From: Setophaga petechia
Lineage: Eukaryota > Chordata > Aves > Passeriformes > Parulidae
Assembly: GCA_024362935.1 (NCBI GenBank)
Contig: JANCRA010000014.1
Coordinates: forward strand, 9,503,258 to 9,567,257
DNA: 64,000 bases
Reading direction: 5' to 3'
The number at the start of each line of letters is the position of its first letter. Position 1 is the first letter of the stretch. Both the position numbers and the translations under genes were made by a program. Under the pieces are notes generated by a model, which had not been told where the DNA came from, searched no databases, and saw only the letters and a list, made by a program, of their open reading frames with translations. Below are positions 23,701 to 38,700 of this stretch, in pieces.

Positions 23701-26700
23701 CACAAGGCCATAGGTTATTTATATTTAATATGTGACATCTGGCATTTTAAATAATTTCCTTGGCTAATTACCAGTGTCTGGGTGAAATATGAAACTTCTG
23801 CCGTTGGGGAATTAAAAGCAAAACAAAAACAAAAGTAGATTGCATAGCACTGGAAAGTTTTCTAGCAAAATTAGGAGTTGTGCTAATTCAGGCATTAGAA
23901 TCCACAGTAGCAAAAAATAGAGTACAAGACAGTAATTTGACTGAACTTTGATAGATTTTCAGTGAAAATCTACAGTCATCCTTTTAAGTTTTCCTGTATC
24001 ATGACTTGGCTACAGCACTCATATCTAGATCTTGAGCTTGCTGTTTGATCAATGGGGCATTTGTAATAGCAAGATTACAAAGTTAAAAAAAAAGATTGCT
24101 GACAAGGTGTGTGTTGACAAAAACATACCCACATAAAAAATTCATGAGGTCACAGTCTCATTTAACCATTTTACAGTTTTCCCCAAGAAATTTCATCGCT
24201 CTCCTAAACCTTCTGCAGTCATATTAAATACACTTTAATATATTTCTCTTCAATATACTTTTACATTAAACAATCATTGCTTTGCTTTATTGTTTGTTTA
24301 ACATGCCATGTAAAGCAGACATTACTTCATAAAGTTTGCTGCTGTTTTATATTTCTAGAGTTTTACAGAGCAGGTTGCAGTCCTCCCATTTGGAGGTCAC
24401 CATCACACATGTTGTAAAGACTAAGAGGGTCTAGAAATCTGGCACTGAACTGCATGGCTCTCCTCACAGACTTTAAATTCATGGTACTTTGCTCTCAGAT
24501 CATAGAGTGAAAGCAAAGTAAAATTACCAGCTGCATTATTACTGATACCAGTATATAAGGACACTCCAGGCACAAGTACTTGCTTCTGAAATGATTGCTT
24601 TTACAGATACCTTAGAGTCTTATTACAAAACCTAAAGTGGTTTGTGAGTGAAATCAGATGACAACCGAGATTGCTACCAGAACAAGAACAAACTCCTTTC
24701 ATGCACGGTGATGTTTGCATAAGATAAATATTTGTGGAAACTCAAATGAGGTTTCTTAAAAGCTCTTAGGCTTGAAAAAAAAGACTAAGATGGCATTTTA
24801 CTTACTTTTCCATATTTTAACTTTCATTTTTGACTGTTCACTAGCCAGCAGACAGTCTTCTTGTACAGTACTGGGATATAGAAAATACAGGTCTGTTCCA
24901 AGCTTCCCCTTTTGTGCAGTCTAATTTTCAGACTTCAGAAGGGTACAAGTAACTTGCTATTTACCTAGACATAAAACATTGTCTTAGTTTCTCTCTAAGG
25001 TGAGGGTAATACAACTTCTGTTCCTCTTTTTACTTAGACTGCAAATGCATCTGACTAAGGATTCTCAAGTCTGGAATACTTCTTATACACTCCATTTGAA
25101 CATTTAAGCAGCCTGGCCAGATGATTTGGGCTGGTATTTCTCTTTGTACTGGACAAGGAGAAGCATCACCCAACTGTGGTAGCAAAATGCAACCTGAGTC
25201 CCAGACCCTTTAGCAATTTTGTCCTAGGATCTATGAATACTAGGATCCTTCTGTGGAATGGTTCTGTTTTGTTCAAGTGTAATGCACACACAGTGGAAGG
25301 TGCAATGGTTTTTCTGTATTTCATATATACATTTGATATCCTTTGATTAGCTTAGGTATAACCACAATCTTATGTGCTTAAGTCATCCCTCCTTATTTAC
25401 TGTAATTTCATAAATGATACACAGACTTTGCTTATCCATAAATCAATGTTTCTTCATCAGTATTTTAATTATCTTCAGAAGCAGAAAAAGAGTATTTTCC
25501 CTCATTAAAGCTTTTCACCATAATTCAGAATAAGCAACTAGAATAAATGTATTACTAAACTTTTCTTGATGTGTCTGTTTCCAGGTTTCCATAGGAAGCC
25601 TGATGGGCTGACTCTTGAGTGAGCAGGACTGCCAGCCTTGTGCAAACCTCTCTTGTGTCCCTGACTCGGATCAGGCTAAGCCAACATGAAACAATAGGTT
25701 CCAGTGGGGCGGAAAACTTGAAAGACTCCCTGGCAGGTTGGATCTCAGACTTCCACCTTTCCTCTGTGGATCCATTGTGCAGTCCTTAGAGCCCATCTGC
25801 TCACCCCTTGCTCAGTCTGTAACTAATGAGCTTTCTGACTCAACATCTTAATTTGGGCACAACAGGTTTCAGCTGAGAGGTAACGTGGAGCACGGCTGCC
25901 GTGCCCCAGCTGTTGCAGGTGCTTATGTGTCTTTTTTGCTGTAATCCATCCCAGTCTAAAGTCAAACAGGCCAGCCAGGTGGTTTACCTTTATTTTTGCC
26001 TTTGCATTGGAGTAGAGGTGGGGGTTTTCATTAGCTGCCCTTGCCTCCCATTTTTTAGTTGACTGAGTTTCCGCCTGGCTGGATGTCCAGATTGCAGCGT
26101 GTAAGAGGGTTGGTTCTTCTTTGATACAGCAAGGGCTGGGAGCTTTAACTATTTGATTTGGTCACAGAATCAATCCTCATTACAGCCAGTCATCTGATAT
26201 GCTGCTGGTCCTGATCCTTATCTTTCTACCCTAACCCCTTCCCAAGAACAGACTTAGCTGCATCCTCTAGCTCCTTATATATTGGCAGAGTGGCTTGGGA
26301 TAAAGGTACTGCTGCATATTAAACATTGATGGAAAGTAGAAAAGACAAAACACAGAAAGGAATAACTGATTAAATAATAAAGGAATAACTGATTACTATC
26401 TCAGTATTTTTCCTAGCTGGAGAATGAGCTATTCAATTAATAAAGTGATCCCAATCAGCTCTGGAAGAATATTACTCAGTAAAGGTTCACCCGTTAAAAT
26501 TAATTTCATTTTGCTGTATTTGCAGATACTATATATGTATTCACAAGATATATATACAAAGAATGGTTTGGCTGGTAATTTATATTGAACAAAACAACAG
26601 AGTTTAAATGAATGCTCACATAAAATGGATTTTTAACATGTATTCAAACTAGAAATCTTATTGAAAGGGTTCAGGTCACTTAATCATCGAGCAAAACCAA

Positions 26701-29700
26701 ATCATATGATCAGTCCTTTTGCTTTCATTATCAAAAAGGCCACAGATGCCTGTGAATATGCACAAATCAACTGTCTACAACTAAAAATAAAATGTTTGAC
26801 CTACTGCTTACTCCTTTGGAGACCAGGGTCTGGTGTTCCTATACATTAAGAAGAAATAACACCAATAAGCTACAAATATTTCCCCATTAAAAAAACCAGT
26901 AAGAGGAAAGGCTAAACTTGTTAAATTCAACATTATAATATTATTTGATTGGTAAATAATTCTGTGAGGTCTGTATCAAACTTAAATTTGTCTAAAACAA
27001 TTCTATAATCCATGACATTAAGTGATTAATGTTAAAATAAAAAAAATATCAATTCTAAAATGATACATACTTTAGAGTGCTCAAAAATCTTTTTTCTCAT
27101 GTATTTCATTGCATAATGTTTTTTTGAGCATTATAATTGCTTGACTTTGACAGACTGAAAATATGATTATTACAAAATGTCATGTGCCTTTATCATTTAC
27201 AATGTTGGCTAGTTAACATTTAAAGCATTCAAGGTTGCATTGGCTCCTGGGAAAAACAATTAACTATTCCATTTTATTTTTATTCAGTCTGACTTTTTTT
27301 ATAAAGAGTTTTTTCACACCGAGGGCCACAATCTGTTGATTAATCAGAAAGCAGACAACAACTGCAAAATATATCATCAGAAAATTGCTCAGTGTTCAGA
27401 CTACTCCTTAGTTTTGTCATTTACTTTGGGTTTCTGTGATTGTTAGGCTAAAATATCATAATAGTAGTTACATCCACGTAGTAACATTTGAGAGGCAAAG
27501 AATGTAAGATAATGGAAACTGGTCACCTCCATGAGGATGGGTAAAATACAGACAGGGAGGTGCTAGTAAGTAGTTTTATGGCAATTTTTGCTTTACATTA
27601 ACAAACCCTTTTGCTGAACTAAATATGTTCAGATAAGAAAAGGTCTCTGGAATCTGCCACTTAGCTTTCCATTATAACTCCAACATACACATCTTCTCCA
27701 GTTTTGCACAATTAAAAAAGAAGAAACAATCAATCAGCCGTGGAGTGGTTTCAGCTGGGCAGGGACTCAGCAGGACTGATGTCCCCACAATCACTACAAT
27801 GCATGACTTTTTTAGCATGTAGTAGCATTAAGCTGTCCTGATGGCTCAGCAAAAAAATGCTGAAGAGAACAACAGCTGCCCTTCTTGGTGCTCTCCTGCA
27901 GCAGACTCTAATCCTCTGGGTTTATACAGTTGTTCAAGAAACATTAAAAGGAAAAGCCTTCCAAAGCACCAGAGGCACCAAACGGGACATTGCGTGCTCC
28001 AAGTTTTATCTGTGTTAAGAAAAACTGCATTTTATGCTTTAAATTTTTTTACAGTAGCACCTTCCAAAACCAGCCAATGTATTAAAGATCTATATCACAG
28101 AATGCAGTTTTGTATTTATTTTCACAAAGGGAGGGGTATGTCTGCTACAGTATGACCATAAACTGAAAATGAATCTTTTCCTGTCAAGACAGTACATGAA
28201 ACTTATTTGTCTAAGCAGCTTCCAAAGTTGTAAACCCAGTCCAACTGGCTACCAGGCTCTCACTGTGCTTGGTTCAAAACAATTGGTACAGACCAGTGAA
28301 TCAGACAAAAGATCAAACTAAAAATAGTTTCCACATTGGTATTTATACATCTTCAGAGTTTTAAAAATAGTTTAACTGGATTTCTTGGAGTTTTTCTCAT
28401 TGGGGATTCCCTGACAAATAATATTGAGGCTGTAATAAAATTGATTGTAAGAGTTTAAAATTTAGCTTTAAAATTAGTGTAGAAAACATTTGTAAGCCAA
28501 TAAATGTTAGAGCAGAACTTGAAAGAAATCCAAACTTTTTAAGGCATAGAATTACACATAGGATATCCAGGCAACGTTAACTCTTTCCTATAGTAGCCCT
28601 TTAGTTGGAAAATAAATTTGATCTACTTTTTAATATGCTTTTAATCTGAGATTACAATCTCTTCTTACAGTAAATGATGTCAAGCATTGGCTATTAATGT
28701 ACAGCATTTCTGGTGTCAATAGCTTTGTGAAATATCTAAAACTCTTCTGTTAATTAACTGTAACATCAATTGTCTGTGTGAGGCTTCATGTTAGGAAATA
28801 GCAGCTATATGTGGTTTATATTGCTAAGGGAATCACAAATAAGAAATCCTAAAAGGAAAGGAATGGTTTCCAGTAAACTGTACAAGACCAAAGGTTAAGT
28901 AACTCTCAGAACATGAGGTTATGGGTTGAAGTAGTTAAAGGGGAAATATTCCAGAAATACATTTCAGAAAATAAACTAATTAACCCATAATATCACCAGA
29001 ATGACAGGTATTTAAACAAAAGGGAATGGGTGGAAATAATCCCTTTTTTGGGAAATCTACTTCAATATTTATAATTTAACTGGCCCAAATATGACACAAA
29101 ATTAAACATTTAATTAGAATTATGCAGGATTTAAATTCCTTTGTACATTATATCCTTGCATTTCCCAGTAGTGGCTCAATTGCTCAAGAAAAACAGTATT
29201 CTGGAAGGGAAGTTTTTCTATTTTTTCTGCTTCCATTCAGGGTGTTTTTCTCTAACACCTTGAACCAACCTAATTTACAGTTGCCACAGCCTGGCCCTCC
29301 ACCCTCCCTGTGCTGCGGGTGATTTGTGCTGATGTGAGCGCTGCGCTCTGAGGCAGCTCAGGGAGCTCAGCCAGCTAAAGGCTCCAAAGAAAGCAACTTT
29401 TTGTCTCAGTTCCCTGAACTGGCTCATTATCCAGTAGCGTGAGTGGCAGCAGGAGGGAGCTCAGCCAGCTCAGCTCCAGGCTGGTTTGAGGGGAGGTCCC
29501 AGAGAAGCCCTGGGACCCTCGGCATTCCAAGGGTAACCACCCTGCAGGGAGCCCCAGAGTGACATGAACTGTAATTACCTTTGGACAGGTAGTAAATTAA
29601 ACAGATGAAACTTCACCAAACCAGGACTTCCAACATGGGAACAGTAACATCTTTCAGCAGAAAAGTCACGAATGGCCCAGCATGATTTGTTAGAAGTGGT

Positions 29701-32700
29701 TTGCTGGAAGCAGCACAGTAGAGGTGCAGTGGGATGGCTGCTCCAGCTGGACATTTCCCTGTGTGGAAAGGGGGTTTCCACACACTTCCTTCCCTATGAC
29801 CCCCCTGTATGAGAACTGCCTAAACTCACTCAACCAGATGGAAATGTCTCGCTCACTTTTGCTGTGGTAATTTTCTGCCTGGGGCAGAACAAGGTGGGAA
29901 TGGAGTAATTTTCTTTGGAAGCAGGTTTTTCAGCTCAACTCAGCTCAGCCCATCCTGCTCTCTCCTGGGCTGGGGATGCATGTCCTGGTGGGATGGCTCA
30001 GGGAAGGGGGGACCTCTGCCAGGCACCCACAGCTCACTCAGTGACACTCCCTTGCAGTCACTATTTAAATAAGCCACATTACCCACACAGCTTAAACTGA
30101 AGCTCTTTCCCTGTGAAAATCAGGATGGAACCTGTATCTCAGTCATAACTTTATCACCTCAGTTTTCTTCACCAACAGCCCACCTGACTATGCCTCAGAG
30201 CCAGTTCTCTGAGGTATTTGATGGGTGTGTACCAGAGCTCTCTCATTATGCACCAATTTTGCAATGAGGCCACAACAAACATGTAAAAGACAGGGCTTTG
30301 CACATAACCTTTTCCTGCTCCTCTATTGTTGTGTCTCCACACCTTCTCCATGAAATTAAAACAAAAAGAGCAATTTGTATCAACTGAACACATCCCGTTT
30401 CAAAAATAAGGTACTAATACGGATTAATCTGTTGCTTCCACAGAAATTGTCAATTGCTTGCCTTGTGCCAAACTGCAGAGAGTGAGGGCAGGAAAAAAAA
30501 AGCTTTTAAACCATGGGATATCTGAAGGTTTGATCAAAGAGCAATATATGGAGAATGAATGCAGAACAGCAAAGGCATAATCACAGGTTTCTGACCTACA
30601 AGACTTGCAGGAAAAGCCAGCCCAAGTCAGGTACAGTACAGAAATCGCTGGAATTGGTTCAATTTGACTGAATGCCAGAGCACACTCTAATCCAGGGAAC
30701 AGAGCCAGACCTGACCCCATTTGCAGGACCTTTGTTGCTGTTTTAAACATGTATCTTTACTGTGCCAGATAACAAACCAAAGATGGTATTAGCCTTGCAA
30801 TTAAAGAATAATTAGCAAAAGAAGCAATGCTTTGATCCATACCAGTTACTTAGACTGCCATTAATGCCAACTGGGGTGTATTAAGTATGGATTTTTCTCT
30901 AACAATGTTTTAATCAATTTGAATAAATAAATTAATTTAGGCTACATGATAAGTTATAACATCTAAGTCTCAAAACCTCCTCTCTTAAAATCAGCAACCT
31001 AGCCATTAAAGTAGATTGCAGTTATAACTACAAGTATTAGGAAATAAATTTAATATTTTCATCTGTTTGTACTCTGAGGCTTATAAGAATATGGTGTTAG
31101 GCAATGCCAGTGTAATGGTTTGCTCCTTCCCTCTGTGCCCTGCAAGCATCCCATCTGCTCAGCTGCCTCAGCAGAACCATTGTGAGGCCACCCCGTGAGC
31201 CAGACCAAGGGAACTGACCCAGCTCTGGCCTTTATTTGGGGAGAGGGGAGCACTGTCAGGGCTGGCTGAGTTCCCCTGCTCACATCCCCACACAGAGCTG
31301 TGTCAGCAGGGCCATGCGGGGATGGGCCAGTGGCTGCAGCAGGAACAGAGCAAGGATGGCTAAAGTTAGTGCTGCTGTCATGAGACAAAACCACAGGAGC
31401 ATTCTGCTCACTGCCATGCCCACGGCAGCCCCAGAGAAAAGCTCCAGCACTGAGTCAGCCATGAGCCCCACGGCAGGAAAACCCCCTGAACCAGCACAGG
31501 GAGGATGGACAGATGGCATCTCCAGGATAAATGCTGGGAATACTCTGCTGTACAGTGACTTCAGGAGAAAAGCTGTGATGAGGCTGATTAGCAGTGAAAC
31601 TTGGAGAAAGTGAATCTGAACAGTAAATAATCAGGCTTATTGCAAGTGATAAATACAGGGCTATTGAATTGTTTGCTAAAGAATTTCCTCATTTTATCCT
31701 TTGTTTTAAAGACATTTTGCATGCAGTAAATAAAAGGATAATCACTTCAAAGGATCATTGTCAGAAAGATGTATATGAAATAGTAAATCAGGAAAAACAG
31801 GCTAAAGCTTAGTTCAAATACGAGAGAACCTTTAAAACACTTAGACAAAAATTCATCAGCTTTTCTCCTCCTCACAATTCATAGCAGTAACTCTGAAAAC
31901 AAACAATTTATCCACTAGGGATGATTGTTGCTCTAAGCCATGGCCCTGATGAATGTATTTTTTAGTCTCAGATATAAGGAAAGCTACAAAAGGTTAAAAA
32001 ATGTGGGTATAGTTTAGATAAACATCTCACAGTTTGGAAATTCATCTGAATGCTTTCTATCAGGAAAAAATGTGCTGCAAGGCTTGTGAGAAAAAGGCTT
32101 ATTTGTGATGTTGGCTCTTTTATTTCTGTTCTCAGCTGGAATATGATGAGAGTAGTCAACCTCACACATGGTGTTTTGTCTTCAGGAGTTGTGGGGAAAA
32201 AGTTCAGTTCTAAAAATAGAAGATTATGGTGAGACTTTCATCCTACGTAAACTCACTTTGCCTCTTGTGAGAGGGAGACACAATAGGATAGCAATGTAAA
32301 ATTTTCCTTAACACTGAAAAGTTGCATGCAATTAAAGAAGAGAGAATGGTTTCATTTTACAAGATTAAAAAGTCCCCATATATTCAACTGGAAATACAAC
32401 TTTTTTTCTGATTTTTAGTTACATGGCACAAAATCAAAAATGCCTCTCAGCTGACTTGAATTGTAACTCTGACACCCACCAGGTTCTTATGACAGTGCCT
32501 AGAGATGAAGCTTGACCATACACAGCGGTACGACTGGGTCTTAGCAACAAATGAAATAAGTAGTCTACCACCAATAAATTACCTCCAAAAACCACATTTC
32601 ATTTCCAAAATGCCTTAGATATTTATATTTTTTTCATTTTAAGTCAGCTGGATGTAGCCTCTAATATCAGTCATGAAAATGAAACTTGAAGTTTTAAATT

Positions 32701-35700
32701 GCTTCAACTTCTTGAAATTTTTCTACCAAGTTTTATATGACAAATACACATATGTGCAGGGAAGGGTCATGGTGTACATGTAAATTGTGTGTGCTCTGCC
32801 TCACCAGGGGCAGCTGAAGAAATCACATCTCTTCCATAATGGCAATTCTCCCTTTCGATAGATCAGGAGGTTTTTTTATCCTGAAACAAATGGGTTTGGT
32901 TTATATTTCCTTGGACTAACTCTGCTGGGAAGCCTTTAATATTTCTAATGTCACAGACACCCACATCAAAAAAGGTATCTACAGGACACAGTCTGACAAA
33001 TGCTGCCTTTGCCAGCAGCTGTGTCTTAAACCATCCTTGTCTCCAGGCCCCTTGTTCCTTCCTTTGCTTTCTGCCCTGTTGCCATCAATGAACTGTTGAA
33101 GAGGGGTGGCAGTGATGTGGAGAGTACAGGTTTTAACCTGCAAAAGCTCCCTGATCCACTATAAATCAGACTTGCACTATTAGGACTGAGGAGATTCCTA
33201 CTTAAAAAGGGCCACACACAGCCCTGCATGGTCTCTCCTTCTCTCTCCCAGCCTGGATAAGGTTGCAATTTCACACTGCTTTTGTATGAACCAGCTTGTT
33301 GTTACTGACTCTTGCAGTTTATTGGAAAATTAAAAATTAAAATATGCAGACTGTTTTATAACCCCACATAAATGTACAAACTTCCAACATTCAGTATGTT
33401 TGCTGTCCCCAAACCAGATACACAATATAGGTATTTGTATGAAAAAATTCATAGACCAAATTTTAAAGGTTCTATAACACACAAAAAAGAGCTGTTAGGC
33501 AGCTGCTCATTCCCCACTTTTATGAATAGAGGGCTGAGTTATTACTTCATATAATAGAGTACTTGTTTTTCCATGAGGCAGGAGGTAATCCCTAACACTT
33601 ATTCTGTTTACAGGTCAGTCATATCTGCTTCCCCAGTGATTCTTCCAGGGCCTGGTATATTTTTTGAAGGGCAGTGGGACTAGACTGAGTACCTTTCACA
33701 TACTGACCAGGGTATATGCTCCCTATTTAGAACTCTATAAAGAGATTCCAAAGAATATGTTTTTGTTTTAGGGAACAGAGGCACATTTTTGTTTTGCTCC
33801 TCCCCTCCCAAATCTTTTCCTTCAGAAACGACTCTTGGTAATCCTTCATGCTTGTGTTTTTTTAATCTATAGACAAAAATCTGGAGCCAGAAGTCAGAAG
33901 AAAACTCAAATGCATAAATCCTTTTAAAAGAAGAGCTTCTATCTTATCTAGGCTTATATACATGTGGTAGGATCGTGGAGACTGGAGCCAACTGTATTAT
34001 TTTTGCCAATCTGCCTTCAAGTGTGAATAATGTCCCAAAAGTTTATATGCTTTGCTAGATATATGTTACATAGCTCACAGACAACTGTGTAGTTTGTCTG
34101 TCACCTATCCCAGCAGCTGTGAGAAATACCTGGACTCCTCAGGAAGACATATTGTTCAAGATATCATCACCTCATTCATTTAGAAAATAATAAATTCTCA
34201 GGAGCAGCATCAAAGAGTAGTGAAAAAAGGTTAATGCGGGTACTGAGACAGCTTTTTTCCAATTCTCTCCCCTGGATATTTCCCTTCCCCTTGCTTTTTC
34301 CATCCCTTATGCTCTTTGGGACCAGTTCAGTACAGAGGATTGCTCTGCAAACCTTGGCTTCATTCACAGTCAAGCAAAGCAAAGGATCAGACTCATCTGC
34401 CTGTCTAGGGCAATCAGAACTTCAAGTTTATGATTCAGAAATCATACAGACCATAAGCTGAACATTTATTTGGCCTCTGTATCACAAGGGACTTTGACAA
34501 TAGAGTTTCCATCTCCCCTGCCTTGATCTGAGAGGGAGCATTACTGAATTTGGGGACATGGTCAGGGTTGTGCAGCTGGTCTGTATCAAGGGATGAACTC
34601 CTTCACACCACCTATAGCTGCCAGTGCTCCCAGATCTGCCAGTCTGACTACACATGGAGACACTCCCTAATCTGGTTCTGTCAAAATAATCTGCTTTTTG
34701 TGGCAAACTATCAGAGAACCATAGGAAAGGAATGAAAGAAAAATGTTCCTTTTTGTTGGCTCCTGTTATTCCTGGGACTGGACAAGGTTCTCACAGACAG
34801 TTGGTTACCATGGCTATTAATACCTTGATAGAAAGTGAATTAATATCATGATTTAGAAGTGAAATCTCACTAGGAATATCATAGGAGTAGGCAACTGTAT
34901 AGTAGATTCTTTAAAGAGAGGAACTGATGGCCATTTGGAAAAAAAGTATTTATATTTAATGATCTGCAAAGTTTAGCCTCTGGCTAAACTATTTAAAGAT
35001 AATCTTACAATTAAAACCAGTTAACTCAAAAACTGCTGCAAGATGTAATATATTTGTTCTCTTGCCCACACTTTGAATTGGCACAACTTTTTTTTTTTTT
35101 TTGCTGCAGACTAACTTCCCTCCAAACATGAAATGCTGCTATCTTACATAGCACAGAGAAGAGGCACAGCATCTGTTACCCAGTCAAGAAACAAGTCTGA
35201 GTGCCTCATTGCCAGGAAAGACAACTCACTTTGTACAAGAATGCTATTTGTCTGTTAGACATACAAAAATCCACTTAGCTTCCATTTCAGCTCATTTGTA
35301 GTTGCCAATATCTACCCTTTAAGTACTTCCAGCTGCCACTTCTGTGTTGAAAAGGTATCTGTTTTCATCTTTCATTTAGGACTGAGACATTGTCCAAAGC
35401 ATCTGGTAATGTGAACTGTGGGGCCCTGGGTAGCCCAAGAACTACATAACCTGGTTCAAAGAGGGGAATAAAGGAGATTCCTGAGTGGTTCTTCTGGTCC
35501 TTCGTTATCAAAAAATTCTACCTAACAAACCCACTCTCTTTTGCAGGCTTGTTTTTAACCCTGCATCAGTTCCCCAGTGCAGCTGGCCAGATAGCTGTAC
35601 ACACAGCTGCACTTGCAGAACTGAGAGCGTGATGCAGGGGCAGGAGGAGATTTCCAGCCTACCCGTCTAGAATTTCACAAGTCACACTTGTAAAACTGAC

Positions 35701-38700
35701 TTGACCACAGTGCATCCAAATCATAGACAGAGGACTTCAGCCTACATAGACACTAACCCAAACCCCCTCCACAGCACCAATTCCTCAGGAAAACATCTAC
35801 AAATAGGCTGTGGATTCAATAATGATTTCAAAATGTTTGTTTTCAGGAAACAATAGTAGGAGGATAAAGAAGGTAAAACCAGATATTTTAGATCCTACAC
35901 TTGAATGAATTGTTTATCAGCTGCCATGATCCCTATTGAGAGCTAGCAAGAAGTAATAAAATATCTAGGGCTTAAAAGATACAGTCTTCCCTAAAATCAC
36001 CATCTAGGCTCAGAAAAGCAGATTTCCATCACAAACTTGCATTGCTGTCATATGCATCAAAATCAATGGCTAGTGCACCTGAACTACAACTACTTTAACC
36101 ATTCAATAATGGAAATACTGCCCAACAACTCCCCAGTGTGTCTGACAGTGTATGGACACTGTGGGCATTTTCAGAGCTACAGCTCATGAAAGCACAGCCA
36201 GCCTGGCTGCAGAGCAGCTGTTGTTAGCAGAACTCTTGCAGCACAGATTTCATTGCAGGGGTGCATGATGTTCTACAAAACTGAATAAATACTTGAGAAG
36301 TATTATTAGCCATCTCAGAGATCTGTTTCAGCCTAGCTCTTCTGCCAGTAGCCAGTCATTTTAACTGGTATTTTAACAATACAACTTCAATTACATGGAA
36401 ATAACATTTGTCTTAACTGCTCCCAGAAATCACAGAACTTACAAAGCAAACTGTCTCCCAATATCCTTGTTCAGAAGGGCTCTTTTGCCATGACTCATCA
36501 TCTGTAGGGGTCATTTGATGTAAAAAAGTTACAAGTCTCATTTGACTAATACGAACACTGCCCATAAACTGCTGGGAGATATTTCTCTGAAGATAATGAG
36601 GTTGTGGCTGTACTGACCTTTCCTGGTGACTAAAAGGTGACTAATACAGACCAGCAGTCCCCATTTTCCCCCTTCAGACACTCTCCATTCCCAGGCACCC
36701 TTTCTCACTGAGGTGCCATCCTTGCAGTTGTGCCACCACTAAGACTTGTTTGGTCTCAGAGTGAATCAAATCAGCTGAAAAATAAAAGCAACCACAAGCA
36801 AGTGTCTGTGTTGGCAAAAGGGAGGAGGTAAGAAGCAGAAGAGGCTGCAGTAAGAAGCAGAAGGCAAGGACTTGATGCCTTGGTTCAAACCACAGCCTAT
36901 TATGTGAGCCTTGCTACCATGGTGCATCTATTCTAACAGAGGATCTGGAGCTGTAAAGGCATGAAATTACTGCTCAGTGGGAAAAGGTCATTTAAAGAGT
37001 TCAGAATAGATGTCAAGTCAGCCTTCATAGTCCCTTGCCTTAGTTATAGCTCCACTCTTTCCTTTCAACAAAGAAGGAATTTAAGAGGTTTGAATTCAAC
37101 ACTACAAGAGTTTATTTAGTTGCTTTGAGTGTCTCAAGAAATGTGTGTTGCTTCAAGAATAATTAGTCCAAGAATATACTGGCAACATAGTTCAAATGGG
37201 GTCCTTCCAATACATTTACAAGACTCAGGGACAGGTACCAACTTCCCTAATTGAGTATCCCTTTCTGGCATTCTTCAGTTCACCTCCCATCTCAGTTAAA
37301 TACAATACATTTCATGAAAAATCTTATGCAGTCTCCATGAATTACTGCATATCAGTTCTTTCTTCTTAAGCACACAATTAAAAAATTTCAAACAGAAAAG
37401 AGCTTGGAGCAAAATTCCTTGGCTAAATAGCTTTTAAGTTTGTGAGAACTTAGATCCAAAGTATGTTACTGTAATCCATCTAATTCAACAAGCATTTCAT
37501 CCTTTTTAAGTAATTCAGTCTAAAGTTTTATACTCAACTAGTGAAACTTGAAAAAATGCTGATTTCCATGTTAAACAATCTCCTGCCAACAATCATATCT
37601 AAGAAAGTACATCAATACTTCTCATGTATGTAGTAGGTAGATCTGAATTCAGGACATCATCCAGGATTTTGAAGTCATACCTAAATTACCAATAAAAGTA
37701 CTCATGAAGATGGCAAATAATTTTCCCCTGACATTAATATTGTTTCATGTGACCCCAGTTCCAGATTCCGGACTATTTTAACTTTCTGCTCACCAGTTCA
37801 TCCACAACACATTATTTAAGCTGCTTTGTATAATGGTATTCTTTCTCCTTTGTCTTGATGATACCATGAGTCCATTCTGAGTCCCTCAGCTTCCTCCTCC
37901 TTCACCACGTCCATCCTTGTCACAGAGCACAGAAAGTGAAAAAATATGCACTCCAGCTTCTCCTTTACTCTTGTGAAAAATGGGTCAGTCAGCTTTGTGC
38001 TCCTCCCTACCCTTTACCCTTTGTAGCTATATCCTGTCTCTCTATTGTTCAGATTTCTTCTCCTAGATGGTAAATTCTTCACAGCAGATACTCCATATAC
38101 ACTTAACACTTTGCCTATTTTGGATTTTGCTATCGTATAAAGGATAAAAGTATATTCCACACAGACCTGAACTTTTTCTCATATGAACCAATAAACCCCA
38201 AACCCTGTGCAAAATTGCCAATGTTTTTGAGTCAGAAAAGTAATGTAGGAGTCTATTTTTAGACACTGTGTTAAGTTTCACTCACTTTTGATAATCTGTA
38301 TTTTCCTTTTATGGAGCTATGTTTTGTTTATGGCTTAGAAATTGTGCATGAGATCTCACACGATGACCTTTAAAATAAACCAAGTTTAACATCTTGATAT
38401 CCACAGTGGCGTGGGAGTCTAAAGATGTGGTTGCAGATACCTGTTTCTCGTTAGAAGGAAGCTAATGACAGATCATGCCACTTCCTCACTTATCAAGGAA
38501 GATCCTCCTGATGCAAGTTTTGTGTTAACTGCAGCAGTTCACCATGCACTGGGGGTGTATTTCTGTTATATGGATACAAGTTGTTGGCAGAGCTCAATAC
38601 TGCACATTGTTCATCATAGATTAATTGATAATCCATAGAAATGAACAGAATACATTTAATACCTATGCAAAGCTTAGGAACTTGTCTGCACAATATTGAG

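Noticed and set aside
35088..35102. Run of 15 T residues, considered as a retroposed tail
   Set aside because: No adjacent element or target-site duplication was recognisable; it is a simple homopolymer.
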